51,695 bases of DNA, taken from NCBI GenBank assembly GCA_016933275.1, contig JAFGBI010000365.1:1-51695 (forward strand), written 5' to 3'. Under the pieces are notes generated by a model. That model ran no database searches. It worked only from the letters and a program-made list of their open reading frames with translations, and was not told the DNA's origin. The position numbers were made by a program, and so were the translations under genes. This document shows positions 37,516 to 45,578 of this stretch, piece by piece. This DNA is from Polyangiaceae bacterium (GTDB taxonomy: Bacteria; Myxococcota_A; Polyangia; Polyangiales; Polyangiaceae). The stretch's first letter is position 1, and each line of letters opens with the position of its first letter.

Positions 37516-38252
37516 TGGTCCGTCATCCCACACTCCTCGCATCTTTCGGCCTTCTCCGCGCCCGTCCTGCTCGAACGAGCGCTGCTAGTCCACTGCGCTT
37601 CCGGCGCTCCCTCGCTGGGCTCGGGCCGTGATCCTCCGTCGACTCGTGCAGCAGGCTGCACTCGCTCCACTCCGGCTCTGCGGGCGCCGAACGCGGACAA
37701 GGTTCGAAATCTGTTTCGGATTCGGGCATGTCGTCCGTCGTCGGCTCGAAACCCAGAACGATCCGACGATAGCCGACTCAATCGGGCCGTGGTTGGCGAC
37801 CGGACTGGTCCCATCGGGGCGAGATCCCTCCGGAGAGGTGATCGCCAACGCCACCCGGTTCAGCCAGGTACGCCGGAGACCTGCTGGGTGGGGGTTGTGT
37901 CCGGCCGGGCGGCAAGGAACGCCGGCCACGAACCCAAATGACCGCTCGATGCCCCCAGCCCCAACCGGCTGAACCCAGGCGCATCGAAGCCGAGATCGAG
38001 ATGATCGGCTGCGCCGCAGGTCGGCCAACAGGTTAGATCCGAGCTGAGCTCACCGCCTGGGCTATGGCTATGCCATCGGGCGACCGCACACAAAACGGCC
38101 AGACGGACCGGATTCTGGGATTGCGCTGAGGCCTCCCGTTACGTATTCGGGTGCGGCCGATCCCCCGTGCCACATCCGTCGCCGCTGCGCGCTCCCGCGC
38201 CTCACACGGTGTGTCGAATACGCACGGACCGGGCTGGGCATAGTAGCGCGCC
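37516..38252. other. Intergenic region upstream of the FAS-like cluster
   Basis: These 737 bp hold no coding sequence I can support; several short open frames exist on both strands but lack codon bias, start signals and any recognisable domain. The promoter of the cluster should be here, with no obvious Shine-Dalgarno just before the ATG at 38253. Base composition is a little less G+C-rich around 37690-37780 and 38130-38240. Confidence 0.5.
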
Positions 38253-38789
38253 ATGGATCCTGGAGACCTGAAGACCCTGATCAAACGATTGCGCCGTACC
38301 CCGGTGCACGAGGGACGTGGGTCGTCGTCCGATGTTTCGTACAGCACCGAGGCCTTGATGCGGATCCTGCCCCATCGCCCACCGTTCCTGCTGGTCGATG
38401 GGGTGGACGCGGTGGACCTATCCGCTCGGACCATTCGGGGGCATCGCCGTCTCGATCCGGGGGACCCGGTCTTCGCTGGGCACTTCCCTGGCTCACCGGT
38501 CTACCCAGGGGTCTTGCAGGTGGAGATGACGGGGCAGCTGGCCCTTTGCCTCACCCATTTCCTGGTGAAGGAAACGCTAGAGATCCCGGCCGATGCGACG
38601 CCGACCGCGGTGCGCGCCCTGGCCATCCACGCCGCGCAGTACCAAGAGCCGCTGTTCCCAGGTGATGCCCTGGAGCTCCACGCCATCATCGTCGCCGAGG
38701 ACGGAATGACCGCCACGGCGGCCGGGCAGATCGTCAAGGACGGTCGAGTGGCGTCCTTCGCCGTGCAGGAGGTCTACTTTGTCGAATAA
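38253..38789 (+). CDS. FabZ-like 3-hydroxyacyl-ACP dehydratase
   Basis: This 178-residue hot-dog-fold protein would remove water from a 3-hydroxyacyl-ACP. The FabZ motifs are LPHRPPFLLVDGV, GHFPGSPVYPGV with catalytic His77, and QVEMTGQLA with Glu91; their 14-residue spacing is that of FabZ. An N-terminal extension of about 30 residues precedes the domain. It is the first gene of a nine-gene block and overlaps the ketosynthase gene by 11 bp, so coupling is tight. It is a second, pathway-specific dehydratase, since the usual lpxD/fabZ/lpxA context is absent. Confidence 0.92.
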   Translation: MDPGDLKTLIKRLRRTPVHEGRGSSSDVSYSTEALMRILPHRPPFLLVDGVDAVDLSARTIRGHRRLDPGDPVFAGHFPGSPVYPGVLQVEMTGQLALCLTHFLVKETLEIPADATPTAVRALAIHAAQYQEPLFPGDALELHAIIVAEDGMTATAAGQIVKDGRVASFAVQEVYFVE

Positions 38790-40065
38790 GCGCATTGTCG
38801 TCACCGGGATGTCCATCAACACCCCTCTCGGCGACACCCTTGATGGGTTCATCGAGGGGCTCCTCGCCGGAAGATCGGCGCTGTCGAACTGGAAGAAGTT
38901 CGACACTTCACGGATCTACAGCAAGGTCGGGGCGGACCTTAGCGGCTACGACATCGATGCCAAGGTCCGCTCTTTCGAGGGCCGGCTCCCGGCGGAGATG
39001 TACAAGCGGCTCCGCCGGCTGGTGTCGAAGGCCCCCTGGTCCACCAAGCTCAGCATGCTGCTGACGACCGATGCCTGGCTCGACGCAGGCCTCGCCAGCG
39101 TGGAATTCGACGCGACGCTGACCGGCGTGATGCTCGCCGGCCACAACGTCAACAGCAACTACTCGGACGAGAACCGCGACCAGTTCCGTGAGGAACCTGA
39201 CTACGTGGATGCCTGGCTGGCGCTCCACGCGCTCGACACCGACCATGCCTCCAGCGTGTCCGAGCTGGTCGGTGCCAAGGGTCCTCTTACGACGATGGGC
39301 GCCGCCTGCGCGAGCGGAAACGTCGCGCTGCGCTACGCCATCGACGAGATCCGGCATCACGGAAACGAGCGCTTCCTGATCGTGGGCGCTGTGCTCGACA
39401 TGTCCCCGATGGATCTCCACGCCATGGCGCTGCTCGGCGCCATCTCGTACGAGCACTTCCACGACGAGCCCACCCGGGCCAGCCGCCCCTTCGACACCCA
39501 CCGCGAAGGCTTCGTGCCTGCCCACGGCGGGGCCGTGCTCGTGGTCGAGGACCTGGAGGTCGCCCGCCGCCGCGGCGCCCGCATCTACGCCGAGGTGCTC
39601 GGCTCCGAGTCCAACGCCGACGCGAACCATCTGCCGAACCCGTCCGAGGACGGTCAGACGCGCCTGATGCAGCGGCTGCTGGATCAGACGGGTGTACGGC
39701 CCGACCAGATCGACTACGTGAGCATGCACGCCACCTCCACCCCGCTCGGTGATCTGACCGAGGCGCGATCCATCAGGAACGTGTTCGGCGAACGCGCGAA
39801 GCGGCTCAAGGTGAACGCCACCAAGTCGATGCTCGGGCACACCTGCTGGGCCGCGGCGACGGTCGAAGCGGTGGCCGCCATCCTGCAGATGCGGGCGGGC
39901 AAGCTCCATCCGTCGATCAATATCGACGAGCTCGATCCCGAGGTCGAGCTCGACGTGTGTCGCGGCAACACCGCGGTGCCGCACGACGTGCGGTACTTCA
40001 TGAAGAACTCCTTCGGTTTTGGCGGGATCAACTGCGTGAGCCTGTTCAAGAGGTACGAAGGCTGA
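38779..40065 (+). CDS. Beta-ketoacyl-ACP synthase, FabF/KAS II type
   Basis: This 428-residue thiolase-fold condensing enzyme starts at TTG 38779, inside the end of the dehydratase gene. The catalytic triad is intact: Cys177 in GAACASGNVAL, His317 in MHATSTPLGD and His354 in SMLGHTCWAA. KNSFGFGGIN near the C-terminus is the usual oxyanion/gatekeeper loop. It would condense malonyl-ACP with an acyl-ACP. In beta-branching cassettes the stand-alone KS normally has Cys replaced by Ser and only decarboxylates malonyl-ACP; here Cys is retained, so it may do true chain elongation, possibly also supplying acetyl-ACP. Confidence 0.93.
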   Translation: MSNKRIVVTGMSINTPLGDTLDGFIEGLLAGRSALSNWKKFDTSRIYSKVGADLSGYDIDAKVRSFEGRLPAEMYKRLRRLVSKAPWSTKLSMLLTTDAWLDAGLASVEFDATLTGVMLAGHNVNSNYSDENRDQFREEPDYVDAWLALHALDTDHASSVSELVGAKGPLTTMGAACASGNVALRYAIDEIRHHGNERFLIVGAVLDMSPMDLHAMALLGAISYEHFHDEPTRASRPFDTHREGFVPAHGGAVLVVEDLEVARRRGARIYAEVLGSESNADANHLPNPSEDGQTRLMQRLLDQTGVRPDQIDYVSMHATSTPLGDLTEARSIRNVFGERAKRLKVNATKSMLGHTCWAAATVEAVAAILQMRAGKLHPSINIDELDPEVELDVCRGNTAVPHDVRYFMKNSFGFGGINCVSLFKRYEG

Positions 40066-40079
40066 GAGCGAGGAACAGG

Positions 40080-40820
40080 ATGGTCTTTTTGGTAACGGGT
40101 GGCTCGCGGGGCATCGGCCGCGGAATCGTGCTCGACGCGGCCGCAGCGGGGCATGACGTCGCCTTCACCTACGTGGCGCGCCCAGAGCTCTCCAACGAGG
40201 TGATCGCCGAGGCGACGCGGATCGCCCCGGCCCGCAAGGTGCGTGCCTACTGCCTCGACGTTCGCGACTCGAACGCGGTCGAGGGGATCGTCGATCGTGT
40301 CGCCGAGGATTTCGAGACCATCGACGTCTTGGTGAACAACGCGGGCATCAATCGCCCCGGTTTGGCGATGGCGATGGCGGACGAGGACTGGAAAGACGTC
40401 CTCGACGTCAACCTGAGCGGTGCCTTCTACATGGTGCGAGCCGTGCTCCCCCACTTCCTGGCCAACGGTGGGGGAAGCTTCATCCACGTCTCGAGCATCG
40501 CGACCTACGGCATCACGGGGCAGATCTCCTATTGCGCGAGCAAGGCCGGCCTCCTGGGCCTTTCGGCGGGGCTCGCGAAGGAGTACGGGAAGAAGGCGGT
40601 GCGCAGCAACGTGCTCATGCTCGGCCTCTTCGACACGGACATGGTCCGCGAGGGGCTCAGCAAGTCGAACCGGGAGTTCTGGCTCCAGTACTGCCCCGCG
40701 GGACGGTTCGGCGACGTCCGCGAGATCTCCGCCGCGTGTCTTTACCTCGCCTCCGATGCCGCGAGGTTCGTCACGGGCCAGGTGATCACGTTGACCGGCG
40801 GCCTAGAGCACGCGCCATGA
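40080..40820 (+). CDS. FabG-like 3-oxoacyl-ACP reductase
   Basis: This 246-residue classical short-chain dehydrogenase has a cofactor loop TGGSRGIGRG, NNAG in VLVNNAGINRP, Ser in HVSSIATYG and the Tyr151-x-x-x-Lys155 motif (SYCASKAG). VTGQVITLTGG closes the fold as in FabG. AGGAAC lies just before ATG 40080. It would reduce the 3-keto group left by the ketosynthase with NADPH. The stop overlaps the next start (ATGA). It is 14 bp downstream of the ketosynthase gene. Confidence 0.93.
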   Translation: MVFLVTGGSRGIGRGIVLDAAAAGHDVAFTYVARPELSNEVIAEATRIAPARKVRAYCLDVRDSNAVEGIVDRVAEDFETIDVLVNNAGINRPGLAMAMADEDWKDVLDVNLSGAFYMVRAVLPHFLANGGGSFIHVSSIATYGITGQISYCASKAGLLGLSAGLAKEYGKKAVRSNVLMLGLFDTDMVREGLSKSNREFWLQYCPAGRFGDVREISAACLYLASDAARFVTGQVITLTGGLEHAP

Positions 40821-42043
40821 CGGACATCGGCATCGAGAAGCTCGGGATCTACCCGGGAAGCCTCACCCTCGATCTCGGCGCGCTCTGCCGGGCCCGCGGC
40901 ATGGACGCGGAGCGGACGGTCGCCGATCTGATGATCCACGAGCGTTCGCTGAACCCCCCGTGGGAGGACGCGGTGACAATGGGGGTGAACGCCGCCATGC
41001 CGATGCTCAGCGCCGTGGACCGCGCGTCCGTGGGTTTGCTCCTCGTGGGCACGGAGAGCGCAGTGGACCAGGAGAAGCCGGTGAGCTCGTGGCTCCACGG
41101 CTACCTCGGTCTCCCCGATGACTGCCTGAACCTCGAGGTGAAGCATGCGTGCTTCGCCGCCACGGGGGCGCTCGATCTGGCGAATGCGTGGCTCGAGTCG
41201 TCGCAAGCGCGGGGACGCAAGGCGCTGGTGGTGGCCACCGATCAGACGACGATGCACATCGGCAAGCCGTGGGAGCCCGTCGGGGGAGCGGGCGCCGTCG
41301 CCATGCTCCTCTCGCGCGAGCCGCGACTCGTTGCCTTCGAGCCCGGCAAGCTGGGGATCCACGCCGAAGAGGTGTCCGACGTCATCCGCCCGAACATGCG
41401 GGTCGAGACGGGCAACAGTGAAACGAGCCTGTTCTCGTACCTCACGGGGATCGAGGGGGCCTACCCGAAGTACGTCGCCTCCGCCGGCGAAGTGGACTTC
41501 GATTCGTACTTCAAGAAGGTCATCTACCACGTACCGTTCGGCGGCATGACCTACCGCGCGCACAAGACCATCCTGCGCGATCACACCACCATTCCAAACC
41601 GGGAAGCGCGAGCGCACTGGGATCGCAAGACGGCCGCGTCGCTCGTCTACAATCGGCGGATCGGCACCACCTACGGCGGGAGCACGTTCATCGCGCTCAC
41701 CGGGCTGGTGGACACCTGCGACGACCTCGGGGCGGGTGATCGGATTGGTATCTTCGCCTACGGCTCGGGATCCTGTGCCCAGTTCTACAGCGCCATCCTG
41801 CTCCCGCACGCGCGCGAGGTGACGCGGGCAACCGACATTCTACGGCAACTCGACGCACGACGGCCGGTGACGGTGGCGGAGTACGAGGCACTCGAAATCG
41901 AGCGCGACGCCAGCATCGGCGTGCCGGAATTCGTACCATCCTGGCACATCGTCGGGGATTGGTACGATCGGTTCTATGCGGGGAAGCACCGCTTGGTTCT
42001 GAAGGGCGTACACGAGTACTACCGCGAGTACGCGTACAGCTAG
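40817..42043 (+). CDS. HMG-CoA synthase-like beta-branching enzyme (HCS)
   Basis: This 408-residue HMG-CoA-synthase-fold enzyme has Glu80 in LLVGTESAVDQ, Cys112 in EVKHACFAATGAL and His238 in KVIYHVPFGGMTYRAHK, the same catalytic set and spacing as HMGS. The Glu-x-Lys-x-Ala-Cys-Phe/Tyr segment matches the PksG/CurD/MupH group, which adds an acetyl unit from a donor ACP to the beta-keto group of an ACP-bound chain. Mevalonate-pathway HMGS is the alternative, but the immediate ECH1/ECH2 and donor-type ACP neighbours point to beta-branching. ATGA overlap with the reductase gene. Confidence 0.92.
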   Translation: MTDIGIEKLGIYPGSLTLDLGALCRARGMDAERTVADLMIHERSLNPPWEDAVTMGVNAAMPMLSAVDRASVGLLLVGTESAVDQEKPVSSWLHGYLGLPDDCLNLEVKHACFAATGALDLANAWLESSQARGRKALVVATDQTTMHIGKPWEPVGGAGAVAMLLSREPRLVAFEPGKLGIHAEEVSDVIRPNMRVETGNSETSLFSYLTGIEGAYPKYVASAGEVDFDSYFKKVIYHVPFGGMTYRAHKTILRDHTTIPNREARAHWDRKTAASLVYNRRIGTTYGGSTFIALTGLVDTCDDLGAGDRIGIFAYGSGSCAQFYSAILLPHAREVTRATDILRQLDARRPVTVAEYEALEIERDASIGVPEFVPSWHIVGDWYDRFYAGKHRLVLKGVHEYYREYAYS

Positions 42044-42068
42044 CCTGCCGCGGGCGGCGAGTGCCGAG

Positions 42069-42800
42069 ATGAGCGATCGACGTATCGTACTACCGCCCAG
42101 CCTCGACTTCGGGGGCGTCTCGTCCCTGGCGGAGGCGCTCGACGCGGCGCTGGCGGATCGCGCCGTGCGGGTGCTCATGCTCGTGGGGGAGGGCAAGGTG
42201 TTTTGCCGCGGGCTCGACGTGGAAGCCCTGCTGGCGACGGCCGATCGGGAGCTCGTCCGGGGCGCCATCGCGGTCTATCAACGTGCCCTGCTCGCCCTCC
42301 GCCGGGGTGGCAAGCCATCGGTGGCCCTGGTGGACGGTGCGGCCCAGGGCGGGGGTGTGGGGCTCGCCGCAGGCTGTAGCGTGGTCATCGCCACCACGAG
42401 CGCCACGTTCGCACTCCCCGAAGCACTGTTCGGCTTGGCCCCGGCCATGGTGCTGCCGATCCTCTTCGAACGGATGACGGTCCAGCGGGCACGACTGCTG
42501 GCCTTGACACCCCATGCCCGCTCGGCAGCCGAGGCGCTCGCCATCGGACTCTGTGACGAGGTCGTCGAACCGGCGCAGGCCGAACGAGCCGTCGGTCGCT
42601 GGGTGAGGTGGCTCTGCCGGGTCCGGCCCGCGAGCGCGGAGTGCATCGCCCGGATCGGCTCGACTGTGGGGACCGGATCCCTCGAAGCAGCGCTCGCCGC
42701 CGGGGGCGAACTAACTTACGCAGCCGCCAGTGACTCAGCAGTCATGGATGCCCTGCAACGCTTCCGCGAGAGCGGTCGGCTCGGAGAGGAAGACGAATGA
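42069..42800 (+). CDS. ECH1-type enoyl-CoA hydratase (PksH-like dehydratase)
   Basis: This 243-residue crotonase-fold protein has oxyanion-hole residues in EGKVFCRGLD and DGAAQGGGVGLAAG. ATFALPEALFGLAPAMVLPIL is close to the PksH pattern (FxLxELLFGLxPAxVLPFL) and keeps the Glu expected for dehydration. In beta-branching, ECH1 dehydrates the HMG-like ACP adduct to a 3-methylglutaconyl form. It is encoded 25 bp after HCS and overlaps ECH2 by ATGA at 42797-42800. It is a divergent member at its N-terminus, which lacks the usual leading strand order. Confidence 0.86.
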   Translation: MSDRRIVLPPSLDFGGVSSLAEALDAALADRAVRVLMLVGEGKVFCRGLDVEALLATADRELVRGAIAVYQRALLALRRGGKPSVALVDGAAQGGGVGLAAGCSVVIATTSATFALPEALFGLAPAMVLPILFERMTVQRARLLALTPHARSAAEALAIGLCDEVVEPAQAERAVGRWVRWLCRVRPASAECIARIGSTVGTGSLEAALAAGGELTYAAASDSAVMDALQRFRESGRLGEEDE

Positions 42801-43555
42801 CGGACTCGAACCCGCGGCTGGTGACGTTGGACCGCGAGGCGAACGGGATCGCGGTGGTTTCGATGCGAGACGCGGTGGGGAAGAATGCCTTCTCCGAAGC
42901 ATTCGTGGCGGACATCGAAGGATGCCTGGCGCAGGCTGCGGCGGATCAAGAGGTGAAGGTCATCGTCCTGGTCGGCTTACCGGACGTTTTCGCCTCCGGT
43001 GCGCCCCGCGAACTCTTGGTCAAGCTGGCTCGGGGCGAAGAGGTCCCGTCGGACATCCTGCTGTCGAAGGCGGTCCTGGATCAGCCGGTCCCGGTGATCG
43101 CGGCCATGGAGGGCCACGCCACCGGTGGGGGCCTGGCCCTGGGCCTCTGCGCGGATATCGTCCTTCTGGCCCGGGAAAGCCGCTACGGGGCAAGCTTCAT
43201 GAACATGGGCTTCACCCCGGGGATGGGCATCACCCGGCTGCTGGAGCATGTCCTGTCGCCGGCGCTGGCGCATGAGCTGCTCTACACGGGGGAGTTCCGC
43301 CGCGGCACGGAGTTCGCACTCCGGACGGGGGTGAACTACGTGCTCCCCCGAGCAGAAATCCGCCCCAAAGCATTTGACGTGGCGGCCAGCATAGCGGAAA
43401 AGCCGCGGGTCGCCCTGGAGACACTCAAGCGGTGGCTGTCCCTCGACCGGCGTCGAGCTTTCGAGGACACCCGCACCCTCGAAACCATGATGCACGAAAT
43501 CACGTTCCGACAGGAGGCCGTTCGGCAGCGGATCGAGGACGAGTATGTCGACTGA
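42797..43555 (+). CDS. ECH2-type decarboxylase (PksI-like)
   Basis: This 252-residue crotonase-fold protein has VFASGAPRELL and EGHATGGGLALGLCADIVLL forming the oxyanion hole. The segment YGASFMNMGFTPGMGITRLL corresponds to the FMxYGFTPGMGAT signature of PksI and CurF-ECH2, which decarboxylate the glutaconyl adduct to leave a beta-methyl branch. This motif is the strongest single sign that the locus does beta-branching and not ordinary beta-oxidation. It is coupled to ECH1 (ATGA) and overlaps the next gene by 11 bp. Confidence 0.92.
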   Translation: MTDSNPRLVTLDREANGIAVVSMRDAVGKNAFSEAFVADIEGCLAQAAADQEVKVIVLVGLPDVFASGAPRELLVKLARGEEVPSDILLSKAVLDQPVPVIAAMEGHATGGGLALGLCADIVLLARESRYGASFMNMGFTPGMGITRLLEHVLSPALAHELLYTGEFRRGTEFALRTGVNYVLPRAEIRPKAFDVAASIAEKPRVALETLKRWLSLDRRRAFEDTRTLETMMHEITFRQEAVRQRIEDEYVD

Positions 43556-44366
43556 CTACCGCGGGAAGGCCGTCCTCGTCACGGGGGGCACCAAGGGCAT
43601 CGGGCTCGCCTGTGGACTCGCCTACGCGCGACAGGGTGCCGCGTGCACCTTGACCAACCGCTGGGGCAGCGCGGACGAGGACGCCATCCGCGAGCAGTTC
43701 CGCGACGTCGGCGGCCCCGAACCCCACATCGTCGAGGCGGACGCGGGGAGCCCAGAAGACACCGTCGATCTCGTCCACGGCCTCCGGGAGCGGCACGACA
43801 CGCTCGATGTCTTCGTCTCCAACGTCTCCTTCGCCCAGATCGTGAAGGGGATGCAGGACTACTCGAAGCGCGCGCTCGTGCGCAGCATCGAGTACACGGT
43901 CTGGCCCACGTTCGAGTACCTCGACCGGATCCGGGAGGCCTTCGGTCGCTATCCCCGCTACGTGATCGGTCTCTCGAGCATCGGTCCCGATGCTTTCGTC
44001 GCCAACTACGACTTCGTGGCCGGGTCCAAGGCTCTCCTCGAGACGCTGATGCGGTACCTCAACTACCGATTGCGCGGGGAGGGCGTCCGGGTCAACGTGG
44101 TGCGCGCCGCGCTGGTCCGCACGGACAGTCTGCGCGCCACGATGGGGGAGGACTGCGTCCCCTTCATCGAACGCTTCGATCCACGCATGTTCGTGACACC
44201 TGAGGCCGTCGCCGACACCGTGTTCGCCCTCACCAGCGGGCTCATGGATGGCATCAGCGGACAGGTGCTCACGGTCGACAATGGCGTCGCCTTCTACGAC
44301 AACGTAATGCGCCTCTTCGGCGAGCGCGACCGCCTCGAGATCCCCCCAAAGGAGAAGCAGCAATGA
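43545..44366 (+). CDS. FabL-like enoyl-ACP reductase, copy 1
   Basis: This 273-residue SDR-superfamily protein has cofactor loop TGGTKGIGLA, DVFVSNVSFA, YVIGLSSIG, and Tyr155 followed by six residues and Lys162 (NYDFVAGSKALLETLMRYL). The Tyr-x6-Lys spacing is that of FabI/FabL enoyl reductases, not the Tyr-x3-Lys of ketoreductases, and the surrounding sequence resembles B. subtilis FabL. It would saturate the enoyl chain. ATG 43545 lies inside the ECH2 gene and the stop overlaps the ACP start (ATGA). It is paralogous to 44766-45578. Confidence 0.88.
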   Translation: MSTDYRGKAVLVTGGTKGIGLACGLAYARQGAACTLTNRWGSADEDAIREQFRDVGGPEPHIVEADAGSPEDTVDLVHGLRERHDTLDVFVSNVSFAQIVKGMQDYSKRALVRSIEYTVWPTFEYLDRIREAFGRYPRYVIGLSSIGPDAFVANYDFVAGSKALLETLMRYLNYRLRGEGVRVNVVRAALVRTDSLRATMGEDCVPFIERFDPRMFVTPEAVADTVFALTSGLMDGISGQVLTVDNGVAFYDNVMRLFGERDRLEIPPKEKQQ

Positions 44367-44617
44367 CTCGGGAAGAGATTCTGGCCGTCATCAAGAAGCA
44401 CCTCGCCGATGCGGTCGACGATGTCGATCTCGACGAGATCGATCCGAAAAAATCGATGATCGACTACGGTGCGAACAGCCTCGATCTGGTAGAGGTCGTG
44501 AGCCGCTCGATGCGCGAGCTCAAGGTGAAGATCCCACGAGCCGAGCTCAACAAGCTCGAGAACATCGAAGGGCTCGTCGATCTCTTCGAGAAGACCCTCC
44601 AGGAGAAGGGCGGCTGA
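44363..44617 (+). CDS. Acyl carrier protein, donor-ACP type
   Basis: This 84-residue four-helix ACP carries the phosphopantetheine Ser39 in DYGANSLDLVEVVS. The Gly-Ala-Asn-Ser form of the attachment site, together with KVKIPRAELNKLENIEGLVDL in helix III, resembles AcpK and CurB, the donor ACPs that deliver acetyl to HCS in beta-branching; the common FAS ACP has Asp-Ser-Leu. It begins at ATG 44363, overlapping the enoyl-reductase stop. It is the only carrier protein in the window, so it might serve both elongation and donation. Confidence 0.92.
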   Translation: MTREEILAVIKKHLADAVDDVDLDEIDPKKSMIDYGANSLDLVEVVSRSMRELKVKIPRAELNKLENIEGLVDLFEKTLQEKGG

Positions 44618-44765
44618 GCGCCGCCCTGACAGCGATCCCAGCAGCCGGTCTTGTTCTCGCGGGGATCCTCGCGGCTTCCGGTTCCCCCCGCACGAGGACC
44701 TCGAGCCGAGACCGGTAGCGGTGACCTAGGATGGGCGGAACAGCGAACGACGAGAGGTGACGACA

Positions 44766-45578
44766 ATGGATGCAGGGCCGAGCTTCGCGGGCAAAGTTGT
44801 GCTCGTCACCGGTGGCACCCGCGGGATTGGTCGCGCCATCGCGCTCGAGTTCGCGCGACGTGGCGCGGAAACCGTGCTGACCTACCGTTGGGGCACCGCG
44901 GACGAGAGCGAGCTCCGCGCGGCGTTCGCCGCCCTTGGCGCTCCCGAGCCGATGCTGGTGCAGGCTGACGCGGCCGAAGAGGCGGACACCGAGGCATTGA
45001 TCCGGGCGATTGGCGGCCGGCACTCCGGGATCGATGTCTTCGTGAGCAACGTCGCCGGCTCGGTCGTCGTCCGCGACTTCGATGCGATGACCGAGAGGGC
45101 CCTCGCCAAGAGCATCCACTACTCCTCCTGGCCCACCTTCGCGTACCTGAAGCGGCTCCGCGCGGCCTTCGGGCGGTATCCTCGGTATGTCATCGCGATG
45201 TCGTCGAGCGGCCCCGACGCATACAGTCCGGGCTACGAGTTCGTCGCCGCGTCGAAGGCGGTGCTCGAGACGCTGTGCCGCTACGCGACCTATCGGCTGC
45301 GCGACGAGGATGTGCGCATCAACGTGGTCCGAGCCGGTGCCATCCTGACCCAGTCGGCAACGGAGATGTTCGGGAGCGAGCTGTTTCCGTTCCTCGACCG
45401 CCTGGCGCCGCCCGACTATCAGTGGCTGACGATGGAGGAGGTCGCGAACGTCGCCGTCGCGCTCGCCAGCGGCATGCTCGACAGCGTCCGCGGACAGGTC
45501 ATCACCGTCGACCACGGGGACGGGTTCTCGGACAAGCTGATGCGGCTCTACGCCGAGCGCGAAGCGCTCGGCCTCTGA
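44766..45578 (+). CDS. FabL-like enoyl-ACP reductase, copy 2
   Basis: This 270-residue paralogue of the gene at 43545 has TGGTRGIGRA, DVFVSNVAG, YVIAMSSSG, and Tyr157-x6-Lys164 (GYEFVAASKAVLETLCRYA), then RINVVRAGAI and VRGQVITVDHG. I chose ATG 44766 because CGAGAGG lies 8 bases upstream; a GTG at 44757 is possible. It follows the ACP after 148 bp, which contain a near-palindrome around CGCGGGGATCCTCGCG, so expression may be partly separate. Two similar reductases may act on plain and beta-methyl enoyl chains respectively; this is inference. Confidence 0.87.
   Translation: MDAGPSFAGKVVLVTGGTRGIGRAIALEFARRGAETVLTYRWGTADESELRAAFAALGAPEPMLVQADAAEEADTEALIRAIGGRHSGIDVFVSNVAGSVVVRDFDAMTERALAKSIHYSSWPTFAYLKRLRAAFGRYPRYVIAMSSSGPDAYSPGYEFVAASKAVLETLCRYATYRLRDEDVRINVVRAGAILTQSATEMFGSELFPFLDRLAPPDYQWLTMEEVANVAVALASGMLDSVRGQVITVDHGDGFSDKLMRLYAEREALGL

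Noticed and set aside
37401..37814. Minus-strand frame ending in the repeat, sharing a C-terminal peptide with a plus-strand frame ending at 51665
   Set aside because: The two peptides come from the 145-bp repeat. Of about 11 nucleotide differences in that frame nearly all change amino acids, so there is no sign of protein-level selection.
40817..42043. HCS as an ordinary mevalonate-pathway HMG-CoA synthase
   Set aside because: No other mevalonate gene is nearby, and the adjacent ECH1/ECH2 pair with PksH/PksI signatures and donor-type ACP fit beta-branching better. It remains the main alternative.
42797..43555. ECH pair as beta-oxidation hydratases
   Set aside because: The FMNMGFTPGMG segment is specific to the ECH2 decarboxylase group and no acyl-CoA dehydrogenase or thiolase is encoded nearby.
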